Assembly (NCBI GenBank): GCA_028277405.1
Contig: JANQGH010000069.1
Coordinates: 62,001 to 126,000, forward strand
Direction: 5' to 3'
Length of the DNA: 64,000 nt
DNA from: Alphaproteobacteria bacterium
Lineage (GTDB): Bacteria; Pseudomonadota; Alphaproteobacteria; DSM-16000; Inquilinaceae
A model generated the notes under the pieces. It was not told the origin of the DNA. It did not search any database and worked only from the letters and a program-made list of their open reading frames with translations. A program made the translations under genes and the position numbers. Of this stretch, positions 44,928-54,153 are shown one piece after another; positions within the stretch are counted from its first letter, which is position 1; each line of letters opens with the position of its first letter.

Positions 44928-47318
44928 ATGATTAGGCGTAACGTTCAGTTGCCGCCGGAGCACATCTATCCGATCGACGATTGGCGCATTGTCGAACGGC
45001 GGTTCTCGATGCGCTATCTGGAGCATAACGAGACGATCTTCGCGATCGGCAACGGCTATCTCGGCATGCGCGGCAATCTGGAGGATGGCAGGCCGATCGC
45101 GCAAAGCGGCACCTACATCAACGGTTTTTACGAGTCCTGGCCGATCACTTATGCCGAGGAAGCCTACGGCTTTGCAAAAACCGGCCAGACGATGCTGAAT
45201 GTCACCGACGGCAAGATCATTCGTCTTTACGTCGATGACGAGCCGCTGTTTTTGCCCACGGCCACCCTGCTCAGCTATGAGCGCGCGCTGGACATGGCCG
45301 CCGGCACGCTGGACCGCGAACTGGTTTGGGAGATGCCGTCCGGCAAGCTGGTGAAGGTCGCCTCACGCCGCCTGGCATCATTTCGGCACCGGCATCTCGC
45401 CGCGATTTCATATCAAGTGACCGTGATGAACGCCGACGCGCCGGTGGTCGTCTCATCAGAACTGATCACGCCGGAAAACAATCAGTCCAAACGGTTGGGC
45501 GACCCCAGGGCCGCGACCGGCCTTTCGCACAGCGTGTTCGAGCCTAAGCTGTCGTTCGCCCGCGACCGGCGAATCGGCCTTGGCTACGTCACGGCCAACA
45601 GCCGCATGTCGCTCGCCGTCAGCGCCGAACACGTGCTTGAGACCGCCAGCACTTGGCGGGTGATGAGCGAGAGCGACGACTACACGGCAAAAACCGTGTT
45701 CTCGGTCGATGCGGAGGCCGGCCAACCGATCACGCTGATCAAGTATCTCAGCTATCACAAGTCGCGCACGGAACAGGCGCCGGAGCTGAGCGCACGCTCA
45801 GACCGCACGCTCAACCGTGCCGCCGATGCCGGCTTTGATCATTTGATCGACAGCCAGCGCACCTACATGGACGAGTTCTGGCGGCGCAGCGACGTCGTCT
45901 TGCGGGATGGCGACCCGCGGGTTCAGCAATGCGTGCGCTTTAACCTCTTCCACATTCTGCAGGCGGCCGGCCGCGCCGAGGGGTCCGGCATACCGGCCAA
46001 GGGCCTGACGGGCCCGGCCTATGACGGTCACTATTTCTGGGACATTGAGATCTACATCCTGCCCTTCCTGATCTACACGTCCCCCCGGATCGCACGGAAC
46101 CTGCTGAAGTTCCGTTACGGCCAGTTGGATGCCGCCAGGGCCCGCGCACGGCAGGTCAACCAGAAAGGCGCGCTGTTCCCCTGGCGCACGATCAACGGCG
46201 AGGAGGCATCCGCCTATTTCGCGGCCGGCACGGCGCAGTACCACATCAACGCCGATGTGGTTTATGCGCTGAAAAAGTATGTCGAGGTCACCGGGGACGA
46301 GGACTTCCTGTTCGAGTTCGGCGCGGAGATCCTGGTCGAAACGGCCCGGTTCTGGGCCGATCTGGGTGCCTATCCTAACGGCAACGACAGTTCGTTCCAC
46401 ATCCACGGCGTCACCGGCCCGGACGAGTATACGGCGATCGTGAACGACAACGCCTATACCAACCTGATGGCCCGATCGAACCTGCGCTACGCGACCGAAA
46501 TCGTGGACCGGCTCGCACGCGAAGACGAACACCGCTTCGCCGCCCTGGTTCACGCCACCGGCCTCACTCGGGAGGAGATTGAGGAGTGGCGCGGGGCGGC
46601 CGACCGCATGCATGTGCCCTATGATGAGGCGCTGGGCGTTCATCCTCAGGATTCGAGTTTTCTCGACAAGCCGGCCTGGGACTTTGAAAACACGCCATCC
46701 GATCACTACCCGCTGTTCATGTTCTACCACCCGCTGGTGATCTATCGACACCGGGTGATCAAGCAATCCGACGTGGTGCTGGCGATGTTCCTGTTGGGCG
46801 AGGAGTTTTCGCTGCAATCCAAGCGGCGCAACTTCGACTATTACAGCCCGCTCACGACCTGGGATTCCAGCCTGTCCGTCAGCATTCAAAGCATCGCGGC
46901 GTGGGAACTGGACTACCGCGACATGGCGAACGAATTCTTTCGCTACACCGCGCTGATGGACCTGGCCGATGTCGGCGGCAATGTGAAGGACGGCGTGCAT
47001 GTTGCCTCCCTGGGCGGTACCTGGATGGCCGTGGTCTACGGCCTTGCCGGCATGCGCGACTATGGCGGCGCGCTGTCCTTCGACCCGCGTTCCGCCGACG
47101 ACACGGTCGTTAAGTTCCCGCTGATCGTCAGGGGCCAGGAGATGGAAGTCGCGATCGAGGGCCCGACCGTGACCTATTTGCTGCGGCGAGGATCGGGACT
47201 GACGATCCGCCACCGCGACGAAGCGATCGAGCTGGCGGAGGGCGAGCCGGTCGCCAGACCGACCAGCTTGATCGACGAGAGCCAAGGGGAACGCGACGCA
47301 GCTTCGAAAGAAGCCTGA
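44928..47318 (+). CDS. Glycoside hydrolase family 65 disaccharide phosphorylase
   Basis: 796 residues, typical for GH65 (maltose, trehalose, kojibiose or nigerose phosphorylases). The N-terminal beta-sandwich starts RYLEHNETIFAIGNGYLGMRG. The (alpha/alpha)6 barrel holds FWDIEIYILPFLIYTSP and the catalytic acid E500 in HGVTGPDEYTAIVNDNAYTN. The phosphate-loop region is WDSSLSVSIQSIAAW. It phosphorolyses an alpha-glucobiose in the cytoplasm to beta-glucose-1-phosphate plus glucose, which the adjacent HAD enzyme isomerises. The linkage cannot be deduced. No importer is adjacent. Confidence 0.92.
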   Translation: MIRRNVQLPPEHIYPIDDWRIVERRFSMRYLEHNETIFAIGNGYLGMRGNLEDGRPIAQSGTYINGFYESWPITYAEEAYGFAKTGQTMLNVTDGKIIRLYVDDEPLFLPTATLLSYERALDMAAGTLDRELVWEMPSGKLVKVASRRLASFRHRHLAAISYQVTVMNADAPVVVSSELITPENNQSKRLGDPRAATGLSHSVFEPKLSFARDRRIGLGYVTANSRMSLAVSAEHVLETASTWRVMSESDDYTAKTVFSVDAEAGQPITLIKYLSYHKSRTEQAPELSARSDRTLNRAADAGFDHLIDSQRTYMDEFWRRSDVVLRDGDPRVQQCVRFNLFHILQAAGRAEGSGIPAKGLTGPAYDGHYFWDIEIYILPFLIYTSPRIARNLLKFRYGQLDAARARARQVNQKGALFPWRTINGEEASAYFAAGTAQYHINADVVYALKKYVEVTGDEDFLFEFGAEILVETARFWADLGAYPNGNDSSFHIHGVTGPDEYTAIVNDNAYTNLMARSNLRYATEIVDRLAREDEHRFAALVHATGLTREEIEEWRGAADRMHVPYDEALGVHPQDSSFLDKPAWDFENTPSDHYPLFMFYHPLVIYRHRVIKQSDVVLAMFLLGEEFSLQSKRRNFDYYSPLTTWDSSLSVSIQSIAAWELDYRDMANEFFRYTALMDLADVGGNVKDGVHVASLGGTWMAVVYGLAGMRDYGGALSFDPRSADDTVVKFPLIVRGQEMEVAIEGPTVTYLLRRGSGLTIRHRDEAIELAEGEPVARPTSLIDESQGERDAASKEA

Positions 47319-47533
47319 CCCGACCGAAAGACCCGGTGTCTGGCCGACACATGGCTGCGGACCAGCCCTCCGCAGCGGGCAGCACGGACGATCGATGAAA
47401 CCCGGCTTCGCCAATGCCGCCAGTTTGGGTTCGGCGCCTTACGCCTTTTTGCAGAAGAGTGCGTATTGACGCCCAAGAGGTGGAGCCGGATAAAACTGTC
47501 GCAGCCGCTGCGGCTACTGATCGGAAACCGCCT

Positions 47534-48628
47534 ATGCTTCGCCTGGCTTTTGCGATTGCCCTTTTGACCGCAGTCGGAGTCGCCCGCCTCGTGTCTGCCG
47601 ACGAACTGGCGCAAGACCTGGCCGCGGACCTGTTGGCGCGCACCGGGGCGCCGGGCGTGGCGGTGGCCTATCACCGCGACGGCGCCGAGGGGTTGGCAAT
47701 GGCCGGCGTCCGGGCGGCGAGATCGGACACGCCGATCGAACCCGACGATCTCTGGCATCTCGGTTCCAACACGAAATCGATGACCGCGACCCTGGTGGCG
47801 CGCCTGGCCGAGGCCGGCCGGATCGGTTGGGACGACACGGTCGGCGCGGTCTTGGGGGCCGTGATCCCGGAAATGGACCCGGCCTATCGAGACGTGACCA
47901 TCCGACAATTGCTGGCCCACCGTTCCGGACTGGTGGCCAACCTCGGCGTCTTCCATGTGCTGCCGCTGGTCGGCATGGCTACCGACCGGGACCTGATGGC
48001 CGACCGCCTGAGCTATGCTCGCGTGGCACTCAGCAGCCCTCCGGAGTATGGGCCCGGCACCGATTTCCTCTATTCAAACGCCGGCTACGTCGTCGTGGGC
48101 GCGATGCTGGAGGCTGCGACCGGGATCGCGTGGGAAACACTGATGGCCCGCGAGGTTTTCGGGCCGCTGGGCCTGACCAGCGCCGGCTTCGGACCGCCCG
48201 GAACGGTCGACGCACTGGACCAGCCGCGCGGACACCAGGGCACCATTGCCGATGGATTGACGCCCATGGAACCTGATGCGCGGGCCGACAACGTCCCTGC
48301 CCTGGGACCTGCCGGCACTGTGCATATGAGCGCGGCCGATCTCCTCGCCTATCTGGTCTCCCATCTCGACACCGACCCGTCGTACCTCTCGCCGGCAGGT
48401 TGGGCTGCCCTCCACACGCCTGAGGACGGGCACGACTACGTTGCCGGCTGGGTTGCGCTGCCGGACGGAACGCTTTTGCACGCTGGCTCGAACACTTTTT
48501 GGTACGTACTGGTTGTGCTTTGGCCCGAGCGCGACGAGGCGCTGATGCTCGCCGCCAACGCGGGCGATATCGCCGCACTCGACCCGGCGTTCGGTGATAT
48601 CGCGCATCTGTTCGCCGAGGGTGGCTAA
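47534..48628 (+). CDS. Serine hydrolase, class C beta-lactamase/DD-peptidase family
   Basis: 364 residues from ATG 47534. A hydrophobic leader (LRLAFAIALLTAVGVARLVSADE) suggests export. Catalytic SxxK is in HLGSNTKSMTATLVARLAEAGR, and YxN is YSNAGYVVVGAMLEAATG. The third (KTG-like) motif is not clear; HAGSNTFWYV occupies the position. Members are esterases, D-aminopeptidases or penicillin-binding-like enzymes more often than true beta-lactamases. Stand-alone gene; substrate unknown. Confidence 0.85.
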   Translation: MLRLAFAIALLTAVGVARLVSADELAQDLAADLLARTGAPGVAVAYHRDGAEGLAMAGVRAARSDTPIEPDDLWHLGSNTKSMTATLVARLAEAGRIGWDDTVGAVLGAVIPEMDPAYRDVTIRQLLAHRSGLVANLGVFHVLPLVGMATDRDLMADRLSYARVALSSPPEYGPGTDFLYSNAGYVVVGAMLEAATGIAWETLMAREVFGPLGLTSAGFGPPGTVDALDQPRGHQGTIADGLTPMEPDARADNVPALGPAGTVHMSAADLLAYLVSHLDTDPSYLSPAGWAALHTPEDGHDYVAGWVALPDGTLLHAGSNTFWYVLVVLWPERDEALMLAANAGDIAALDPAFGDIAHLFAEGG

Positions 48629-48697
48629 CCGGGATCTGGGTTTCGCCTGGGGCGCGTGCTAAGCCTAAGGCTGCCCGCTGACCAGGAGAATGCCCGG

Positions 48698-49744
48698 ATG
48701 AATGTCGCCCTGCTCAAAGCCCTGTGCGAAACCCCCGGCGTGCCCGGCCATGAGGACCGGGTGCGTGACCTGATCGCGGACGAGGTCAAGGGCCTGTTCG
48801 ACGAGATCCGGGTCGACGCCATGGGCTCGTTGCTCTGCCGACGCGCGCCACGGAAGACCCAGAAATCCAAGAAGCCGCCGCTCAAGATCATGCTGCTGTG
48901 CCACATGGACGAGATCGGCTTTCTGGTCAGTCACATCACGGACAAGGGCTTTGTTTATCTGCACCCGGTGGGCGGCTTTGACCCGCGCAACCTGTTTTCG
49001 CGCCGGGTACTGGTCTGTACCGATCAGGGCGACCTGAAGGGCGTCATGAACCCGGCCGGCCGTCCGATCCATATCTCCACGGCCGCCGACCGCAAAAAGG
49101 TGCCGGAGGTCGCGGATTTCTTCATCGATCTCGGCCTCGGCGAGGCGACCAAGGACGCGGTGAAGGTCGGCGACATGGTGGTGATGGACGAGCCGCTGAT
49201 CGAAATCGGCGACAAGATCGTTTCCAAGGCGCTGGATAACCGCATCGCCTGCTGGCTGGGCATCGAGGCGGTGCGCGGCCTGGGCAAGGCCCGCCACGCG
49301 GCGGAGATCCATGTCGCCTTCACCACGCAGGAGGAGGTTGGCCTCAGGGGCGCCCGCACCGCCGCCTACGCCGTGCGCCCCGATGTCGGCATCGGCATCG
49401 ACACCACGCTGGCCTGCGACACGCCCGGCGTGCCGGAACAGGACCGCACCACCGAGCAGGGCAAGGGCTTCGGCCTGCACGTCCGCGACAGCTCGTTCAT
49501 CGCCGACAAGGGGTTGTTGGCGGAGTTTCAGGCTCTGGCCGTCAAGCACAAGATCCCGTTCCAACGCACCATGCTGCGCTATGGCGGTCAGGACGGCGCG
49601 GCCGCCCAACAGGCCGCGACCGGCGCCCGTGCCGTCGGCATCGTGGTCGGCACCCGCTATATCCACACCGTGACCGAGATGCTGCACAAGGCCGATCTTC
49701 AAGCCGCGCGCGATATCCTGGTGGCCTATTTGAAGCAGGCGTGA
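48698..49744 (+). CDS. M42-family metallo-aminopeptidase/glutamyl aminopeptidase-like
   Basis: 348 residues from ATG 48698, after AGGAGA. The two-metal site is visible: His/Asp in LLCHMDEIGF, bridging Asp in KALDNRIACW, Glu-Glu in FTTQEEVGLRGA, Asp in IGIDTTLACD, and His in GTRYIHTVTEML. M42 enzymes are large cytosolic tetrahedral aminopeptidases that finish peptide degradation. The last part of this gene has been copied to 50624-50729 by the local duplication. Confidence 0.9.
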   Translation: MNVALLKALCETPGVPGHEDRVRDLIADEVKGLFDEIRVDAMGSLLCRRAPRKTQKSKKPPLKIMLLCHMDEIGFLVSHITDKGFVYLHPVGGFDPRNLFSRRVLVCTDQGDLKGVMNPAGRPIHISTAADRKKVPEVADFFIDLGLGEATKDAVKVGDMVVMDEPLIEIGDKIVSKALDNRIACWLGIEAVRGLGKARHAAEIHVAFTTQEEVGLRGARTAAYAVRPDVGIGIDTTLACDTPGVPEQDRTTEQGKGFGLHVRDSSFIADKGLLAEFQALAVKHKIPFQRTMLRYGGQDGAAAQQAATGARAVGIVVGTRYIHTVTEMLHKADLQAARDILVAYLKQA

Positions 49745-49830
49745 GGCCGTTGCCCTCGGCCGATTGGCCTGCGATTTGCGAACCGCTAGGCTAGCGGATC
49801 GACAGAATCCGGCGACCCTGGAGAGGTCTG

Positions 49831-50601
49831 ATGACCGAGCGCGATCCTGAGAACGTCGAGAAAAAGTACGACCAGATCGCCCGGCAATATCGCAAATCTA
49901 CCGAACTGCCGCTGCGGGTTTATGTCGATCGACCCAATCTGCTGGGCCTGGCCGGGCCGCTCGACGGCAAGTCGGTGCTCGATCTCGCCTGCGGTGAGGG
50001 TCACTACACCCGTCTGCTGAAGCAGGCGGGTGCGGCCCAGGTGCTGGGTATCGACCTGTCGCACGAGATGATCGCACTGGCCGAGGCGGCGGAACGGCGC
50101 GAACCCGTCGGCTGCCGCTATCAAACCGGCGATGCCGCCGACCTGGCGCTGGAGCGCAGCTTCGATCTGGTCGTTGCGGTCTATCTGCTCCACTACGCCC
50201 GCACCAAGACGCAGCTGCTCGAATTCTGTCGCACCATCCGGCGGCACCTGGCCCCGGGCGGCCGCTTCGTCGGCCTCAACCTCGATATGATGTTCGATCC
50301 GGCCCACTATGCGAGCAGAAAGCGGTACGGCATCTGGTTTTCAGGGCCGCCCAACCCGAAGGAGGGCGACCCGGTGACCGTCCACATCGCCAACCAGGAC
50401 GGCAGCACCGCCAGCTTCAACAATTATTACCTAACGCCCGAAACCTACGCCCAGGCCTTCGCCGAGGCCGGCCTGAAGGATCTCACCTGGCACACGTTGC
50501 AGGTCTCCGAGGATGGCCTGGCGGCGTTCCCGCCCGGCTATTGGGATGCGACGCTTGCCCATCCGATGACGGTTGGGATGCGGGCGCGGCTGGGGCCGTA
50601 A
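49831..50601 (+). CDS. Class I SAM-dependent methyltransferase (copy 1)
   Basis: 256 residues with a Rossmann SAM site: motif I GKSVLDLACGEGHYTRLLKQAG, acidic residue in LGIDLSHEMI, and later FDLVVAVYLLHYARTK. The second half (GRFVGLNLDMMFDPAHY; YLTPETYAQAFAEAGLKD) is a substrate lobe. The protein is nearly colinear with the product of 50800-51570. Substrate unknown. Confidence 0.88.
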   Translation: MTERDPENVEKKYDQIARQYRKSTELPLRVYVDRPNLLGLAGPLDGKSVLDLACGEGHYTRLLKQAGAAQVLGIDLSHEMIALAEAAERREPVGCRYQTGDAADLALERSFDLVVAVYLLHYARTKTQLLEFCRTIRRHLAPGGRFVGLNLDMMFDPAHYASRKRYGIWFSGPPNPKEGDPVTVHIANQDGSTASFNNYYLTPETYAQAFAEAGLKDLTWHTLQVSEDGLAAFPPGYWDATLAHPMTVGMRARLGP

Positions 50602-50623
50602 GGCAGGAGCACCGCCGCAAACG

Positions 50624-50729
50624 CAGACTGCTACCGGCGCCCGCGCCGTTGGCACCGTTGTCGGCACCCGCTATACCGACATCGTGACCGCGATGCTGCA
50701 TCTGGGTCGCATACTTGAAGCAGGCGTGA
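50624..50729 (+). pseudogene. Duplicated 3' end of the M42 peptidase gene
   Basis: Encodes TATGARAVGTVVGTRY and VTAMLH in frame, matching AATGARAVGIVVGTRY and VTEMLH at the end of the M42 protein, then ends with the same CTTGAAGCAGGCGTGA. About 38 bases present in the parent are missing just before that end. It has no start and is a by-product of the tandem duplication that made methyltransferase copy 2. Confidence 0.85.
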
Positions 50730-50799
50730 GAAGCGGCGCCTTGCCGAACCCACAGGGCATGCGCGCGATGGACAAACGCCACTTTGGTGAGGCGCCCCG

Positions 50800-51570
50800 A
50801 TGACCGACCGAAACCCGCCCGACGTTGGCGGCACCTACGATCGGATCGCCGCGGAGTACAGCAAGTCCATCGAGCTGCCCCTTCGGGTGCATTTCGACGA
50901 GCCAAGCCTGCTGAAGCTTGCCAAGCCGCTGGACGGCAAGTCGGTCCTCGATCTCGCCTGCGGCGATGGCCACTACACGCGACTGGTCAAACAGGCCGGC
51001 GCGGACGAGGCGCTGGGTATCGACCTGTCGCGCGAGATGGTCGCGCTGGCTGAGGCAGAGGAACGGCGCACGCCCATCGGCTGCCGCTACCAGATGGGAA
51101 ACGCCTCCAATCTCGACCTAGGCCGTACCTTTGATCTGGTTGTCTCCGTCTATCTGCTGAACTACGCCCGTACAAAGGCGGAACTGCTCGATTTCTGCGA
51201 TACGATCCGGCGGCACTTAAAGCCCGGCGGACGCTTCGTCGGCCTGACCCTCAACATCACTCTCGACCCGGCCCACTATGCGGACGGGAAGCATTACGGC
51301 GTCTGGTTCACGGGGCCAGCCCAACCGCAGGAGGGCGACCCGCTGACCGTCCACATCGCCAACACCGACGGCAGCACGGCCAGCTTCGACAATTACTACC
51401 TAACGCCCGAAACCTACGCCCAGGCCTTCGCCGAGGCGGGCCTGCAGGGCTTCGCCTGGCGCCCCCTGCAAGTCTCAAAGGAGGGCCTCGCCGCCTTCCC
51501 ACCCGGCTATTGGGACAGTGCGCTGGCCTATCCGATAACGATCGGGGTGGAGGCGCGGCGAGGAGCGTAG
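50800..51570 (+). CDS. Class I SAM-dependent methyltransferase (copy 2)
   Basis: 256 residues, the same length as copy 1, with identical or nearly identical blocks (DGKSVLDLACGDGHYTRLVKQAG, YLTPETYAQAFAEAGLQG, AAFPPGYWDSALAYP). Differences are spread evenly and the frame is intact, so the copy appears functional and under constraint. It may have shifted specificity. It is separated from copy 1 by the M42 gene remnant. Confidence 0.88.
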   Translation: MTDRNPPDVGGTYDRIAAEYSKSIELPLRVHFDEPSLLKLAKPLDGKSVLDLACGDGHYTRLVKQAGADEALGIDLSREMVALAEAEERRTPIGCRYQMGNASNLDLGRTFDLVVSVYLLNYARTKAELLDFCDTIRRHLKPGGRFVGLTLNITLDPAHYADGKHYGVWFTGPAQPQEGDPLTVHIANTDGSTASFDNYYLTPETYAQAFAEAGLQGFAWRPLQVSKEGLAAFPPGYWDSALAYPITIGVEARRGA

Positions 51571-51623
51571 CGCTGCAGGATTTGGACAGGCGGAAGTGCC
51601 GATCCGTCGACGAAGGCAATACT

Positions 51624-52019
51624 TCAGAACCACATGTCCCTTACGGTACGATCGTCGCGCGGGAGTTCTTGGAAGCTGTCGAGCCCCTCAAAGTGACGGA
51701 TCGGCAGCGCGCTGATCGGTGAAAGGTCAGACAGCCGGACATTCACGGCCGCGCGAATGCGCCCGTTTTCACCTTCGGCGCTCGCGACATAGTGCGTCAC
51801 ACATCCGCACTTGGGGCAGAAGTGGAAATGGATGTCTCCGCTGTCGCGGCGCCGATAGGCGCTGGTTTGGCCGTCCGTTTGAATGTCGTCTCCCATGAGC
51901 CCGTAAGCCCACAAGGCGCCATAGCGCCGACAAACGGTACAATTGCAGGCGGTGATCGACGTTGGCAGCGTTTCCAGGGTCCAGCCAACCGCACCGCAGT
52001 GACACCTTCCTTCCAGCAT
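51624..52019 (-). CDS. GFA (glutathione-dependent formaldehyde-activating)/CENP-V-like zinc protein
   Basis: 131 residues from ATG 52019; the frame extends 30 codons upstream with no family match. Zinc motifs are CHCG in EGRCHCGAVGW, CNCTVC in ITACNCTVCRRYG, and CPKCG in FHFCPKCGCVTHY. The fold is the GFA domain. Most members do not act on formaldehyde and have unknown substrates. Small cytoplasmic protein, convergent to methyltransferase copy 2. Confidence 0.88.
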   Translation of the reverse strand: MLEGRCHCGAVGWTLETLPTSITACNCTVCRRYGALWAYGLMGDDIQTDGQTSAYRRRDSGDIHFHFCPKCGCVTHYVASAEGENGRIRAAVNVRLSDLSPISALPIRHFEGLDSFQELPRDDRTVRDMWF

Positions 52020-52225
52020 GCCCCAGTCTCCTGTCGCGGCACTGTCGCCGATCCCAAAGAGGCGGCGAACAGGCCATGTCAATGCTGATGAAAACGCTAC
52101 ATCCGTCACCCCCCCTCACGCCACACCGGCCGCATGCATCAAGCGTGCGGCCGGTGGTGCCGTGGGCGGGGCACCGTTTTCCCCAAGCTGCGGCCGGCCC
52201 GACGAACTCCGGTCATGCGCTTTGG
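52020..52225. other. Hairpin-rich intergenic region
   Basis: Contains a 14-bp stem (52124-52156, arms CACCGGCCGCATGC and GCGTGCGGCCGGTG with one G-T type mismatch and a 5-base loop), followed by a second stem GGTGCC...GGCACC near 52155-52176 that leads into GTTTT. No gene is seen. It may end the minus-strand HupE-like operon or serve as a bidirectional terminator. Confidence 0.5.
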
Positions 52226-52840
52226 TCACTCACTCCGGACAAGCTCGCTGTAGTCGCCACGCAGTTGCAGGGTGACCGTGACGTCCGTGTCGTCGCGGTT
52301 GCGCCAGAACCAGCCATGCTCGCCGGCGAAGGGCGCCTGGAAGCTGCCCTCGCCGGAGGTTTCGCCACGTCCGCGTTCGTAGTCGATCGACTGGCCGTCG
52401 CCATGGGCGTGGAGGTCGAAGTTGATCCGCCCGCCCTCGGCCACCCAGGCGTACTGGGCGCTGTCGCCTTCCGCCATAACAAGCTTGACCTCGGTGTAGT
52501 CGCCCGGCGCCAGGGTGAAGCTGACCTCGTCGCGCCAGGCCTCCTGGGCATAGGCGGTGGTGACGAACAGCCCGAGGACCGGGTCGAGCAGGTTGAACGA
52601 CTGATCGTCGCCATGGATCGCACGGTCCTGTTCGGCCTCGTCGGCCAGGTCGCGCTTGATCTCCCCCATTTCGGTGAGGCCCAGCACGCGGCCGACGCCC
52701 GTCGGGTCGATGCCGTATTCCGCGGGCAGCACGAAGGCAACCAGGATCACGCCCGCCGAGGCCGCCGCGATGACGGTGGAACGGAGAAGCTGTGCCGAGC
52801 TTGGCAGTTCGTCGAGGCTGGGTCTTTCTGCGTTGAACAT
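52226..52840 (-). CDS. Predicted membrane-anchored protein of the HupE/UreJ operon
   Basis: 204 residues from ATG 52840. One N-terminal membrane anchor (TVIAAASAGVILVAFVLPAEYG) follows a short cytoplasmic arm. The rest is probably periplasmic, with a beta-rich, sugar-binding-like end (AHGDGQSIDYERGRGE, HGWFWRNRDDTDVTVTLQLRG). It follows the HupE/UreJ gene by 17 bases in one transcript. Such anchors are often found next to HupE/UreJ_2 proteins. Function unknown. Confidence 0.65.
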   Translation of the reverse strand: MFNAERPSLDELPSSAQLLRSTVIAAASAGVILVAFVLPAEYGIDPTGVGRVLGLTEMGEIKRDLADEAEQDRAIHGDDQSFNLLDPVLGLFVTTAYAQEAWRDEVSFTLAPGDYTEVKLVMAEGDSAQYAWVAEGGRINFDLHAHGDGQSIDYERGRGETSGEGSFQAPFAGEHGWFWRNRDDTDVTVTLQLRGDYSELVRSE

Positions 52841-52857
52841 GTCTCTCTCCTCTCCGT

Positions 52858-53583
52858 TCACGCGGCCACGAAGTAGCCGGTGATCTGGTAGCCCATGAGC
52901 ATGAACCCAAGGGACATGATGACGACATTGGCGGTGTAGGACTGCAAGAAGAAACGCGGGCTTTTCCGCCAGAAGCCCATGACGATCAGGATCACGGCAA
53001 GCGCCAGGATCTGGCCGATCTCGACCCCGACATTGAAGGCCAGCAGGTTCCACAACAGCCCATCCTCGGCGATGTCATAGTCGAGGATCTTGGTGGCCAG
53101 GCCGGTGCCGTGGGCCAGGCCGAAGATCAGCGTCGCGGCCTTGGTGTTGGGCTGGAAGCCGAACCAGCGCTGATAGGCGCCCAGATTGTCCAGCGCCTTG
53201 TAGACGACCGACAGGCCGATGATAGCGTCGATGACGTAGGCGTTCACGCCCCAGCCGAACCAGACCCCCGCCAGCATGGTGATCGAATGGCCCAGCGCGA
53301 ACAGGCTGACATAGATCGCCACGTCCTTCATCCGGTAGAGGAAGAAAACGACGCCCAGCAGGAACAGAATGTGGTCGTACCCGGTCACCATGTGCTTGGC
53401 GCCCAGATACATGAATGGAATGACGTGCACCCCCCAGATTTCCTGGATATAGCCCGCGTCGCCCTCGGTAACGTTGTGAGCCGTGGCAGGCTCCGCGCCG
53501 AGGGTGAGCGCGGCGAGGACAAGGCAGGGCAGCGCCCAAAGGCGCCGGTCCGGCCCCGCCCGGCCCGGTGATTTGAAGATCAT
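52858..53583 (-). CDS. HupE/UreJ-family membrane protein
   Basis: 241 residues. A signal-like leader (WALPCLVLAALTLGAEPATA) precedes H-x(n) residues and about six helices. The signature is HMVTGYDHILFLLGVVFFLYRMKD, then FALGHSITMLAGVW and FGLAHGTGLATKILD, with histidines inside membrane segments, as in nickel/cobalt permeases of hydrogenase and urease operons. No urease or hydrogenase gene is in the window, so the metal and its user are open. It shares a direction with the histidine-rich gene upstream and the anchor gene downstream. Confidence 0.83.
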   Translation of the reverse strand: MIFKSPGRAGPDRRLWALPCLVLAALTLGAEPATAHNVTEGDAGYIQEIWGVHVIPFMYLGAKHMVTGYDHILFLLGVVFFLYRMKDVAIYVSLFALGHSITMLAGVWFGWGVNAYVIDAIIGLSVVYKALDNLGAYQRWFGFQPNTKAATLIFGLAHGTGLATKILDYDIAEDGLLWNLLAFNVGVEIGQILALAVILIVMGFWRKSPRFFLQSYTANVVIMSLGFMLMGYQITGYFVAA

Positions 53584-53647
53584 GCGCGTGTCTCCGCGTT
53601 CAAAGTGACTGATCGGTGAAGCCGCGCCGGAAAAGGCGCGGCGCCGA

Positions 53648-54031
53648 TCAGGCGCGCGGAGGTCGTTCGATCAGGAAAAGGCGGGTGGGGCCGCCAGGAT
53701 GAGGCGGGGGACGCCAGGTTTCCCGGTCGATAACGGCCTGGCCATAGGGGCCGTCAAGAGCCGGCATCACCTGGCCGTGGTCATGGTCAGCCGCGTCCTG
53801 GCCAAGGACATGCAGCATACGATGGAAATCTTCCTCGACCCCGTGCGCATGCCCATCCTCGGCGATCGTGCCTGGTTTGTGCCGGCCGGTGTGGGACTCG
53901 CCTGGGGCATGCTGGTCCGTCGCGACCGCGGTAGGCGCATGACCGGCGGCCGGTGTCGCGGACCAGACCCAAAGCGACAGGCAAACAAGCGCGGCGAACG
54001 CGCTCCGTCCGAATGTGGTTACGACGCCCAT
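53648..54031 (-). CDS. Histidine-rich exported protein
   Basis: 127 residues with a signal peptide (SAFAALVCLSLWVWSATPAAGHA). The mature part is rich in histidine (DQHAPGESHTGRHKPG, EDGHAHGVEEDFHRMLH, AADHDHGQVMP). It is first in the HupE/UreJ operon and plausibly a periplasmic metal-binding protein. Its 5' end, covering the start codon and leader, is the source of the repeat duplicated across the CRISPR-Cas locus at 60156-60200. Confidence 0.65.
   Translation of the reverse strand: MGVVTTFGRSAFAALVCLSLWVWSATPAAGHAPTAVATDQHAPGESHTGRHKPGTIAEDGHAHGVEEDFHRMLHVLGQDAADHDHGQVMPALDGPYGQAVIDRETWRPPPHPGGPTRLFLIERPPRA
53970..54014 (+). repeat. Left copy of the direct repeat flanking the CRISPR-Cas locus
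   Basis: 45 bases beginning CAAAGCGACAGGC and ending CCGTCCGAAT, identical to 60156-60200. Similarity continues weakly to about 54055 (ATCGGCCTTGCTTGCCCGCT versus ATCGGTCTTGCTTGCCCACT). The copy lies within the leader of the histidine-rich gene. Confidence 0.9.
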
Positions 54032-54153
54032 CGGCCTTGCTTGCCCGCTCCTCCCGATTCACGGAACAGATTTATCGATCTTCTTCCGCCCTGCAAGGGG
54101 ATACCCCGTCTTTTAGGACACCGCCCCTGCCAGGCAACCCGCCCGGCCATGAA

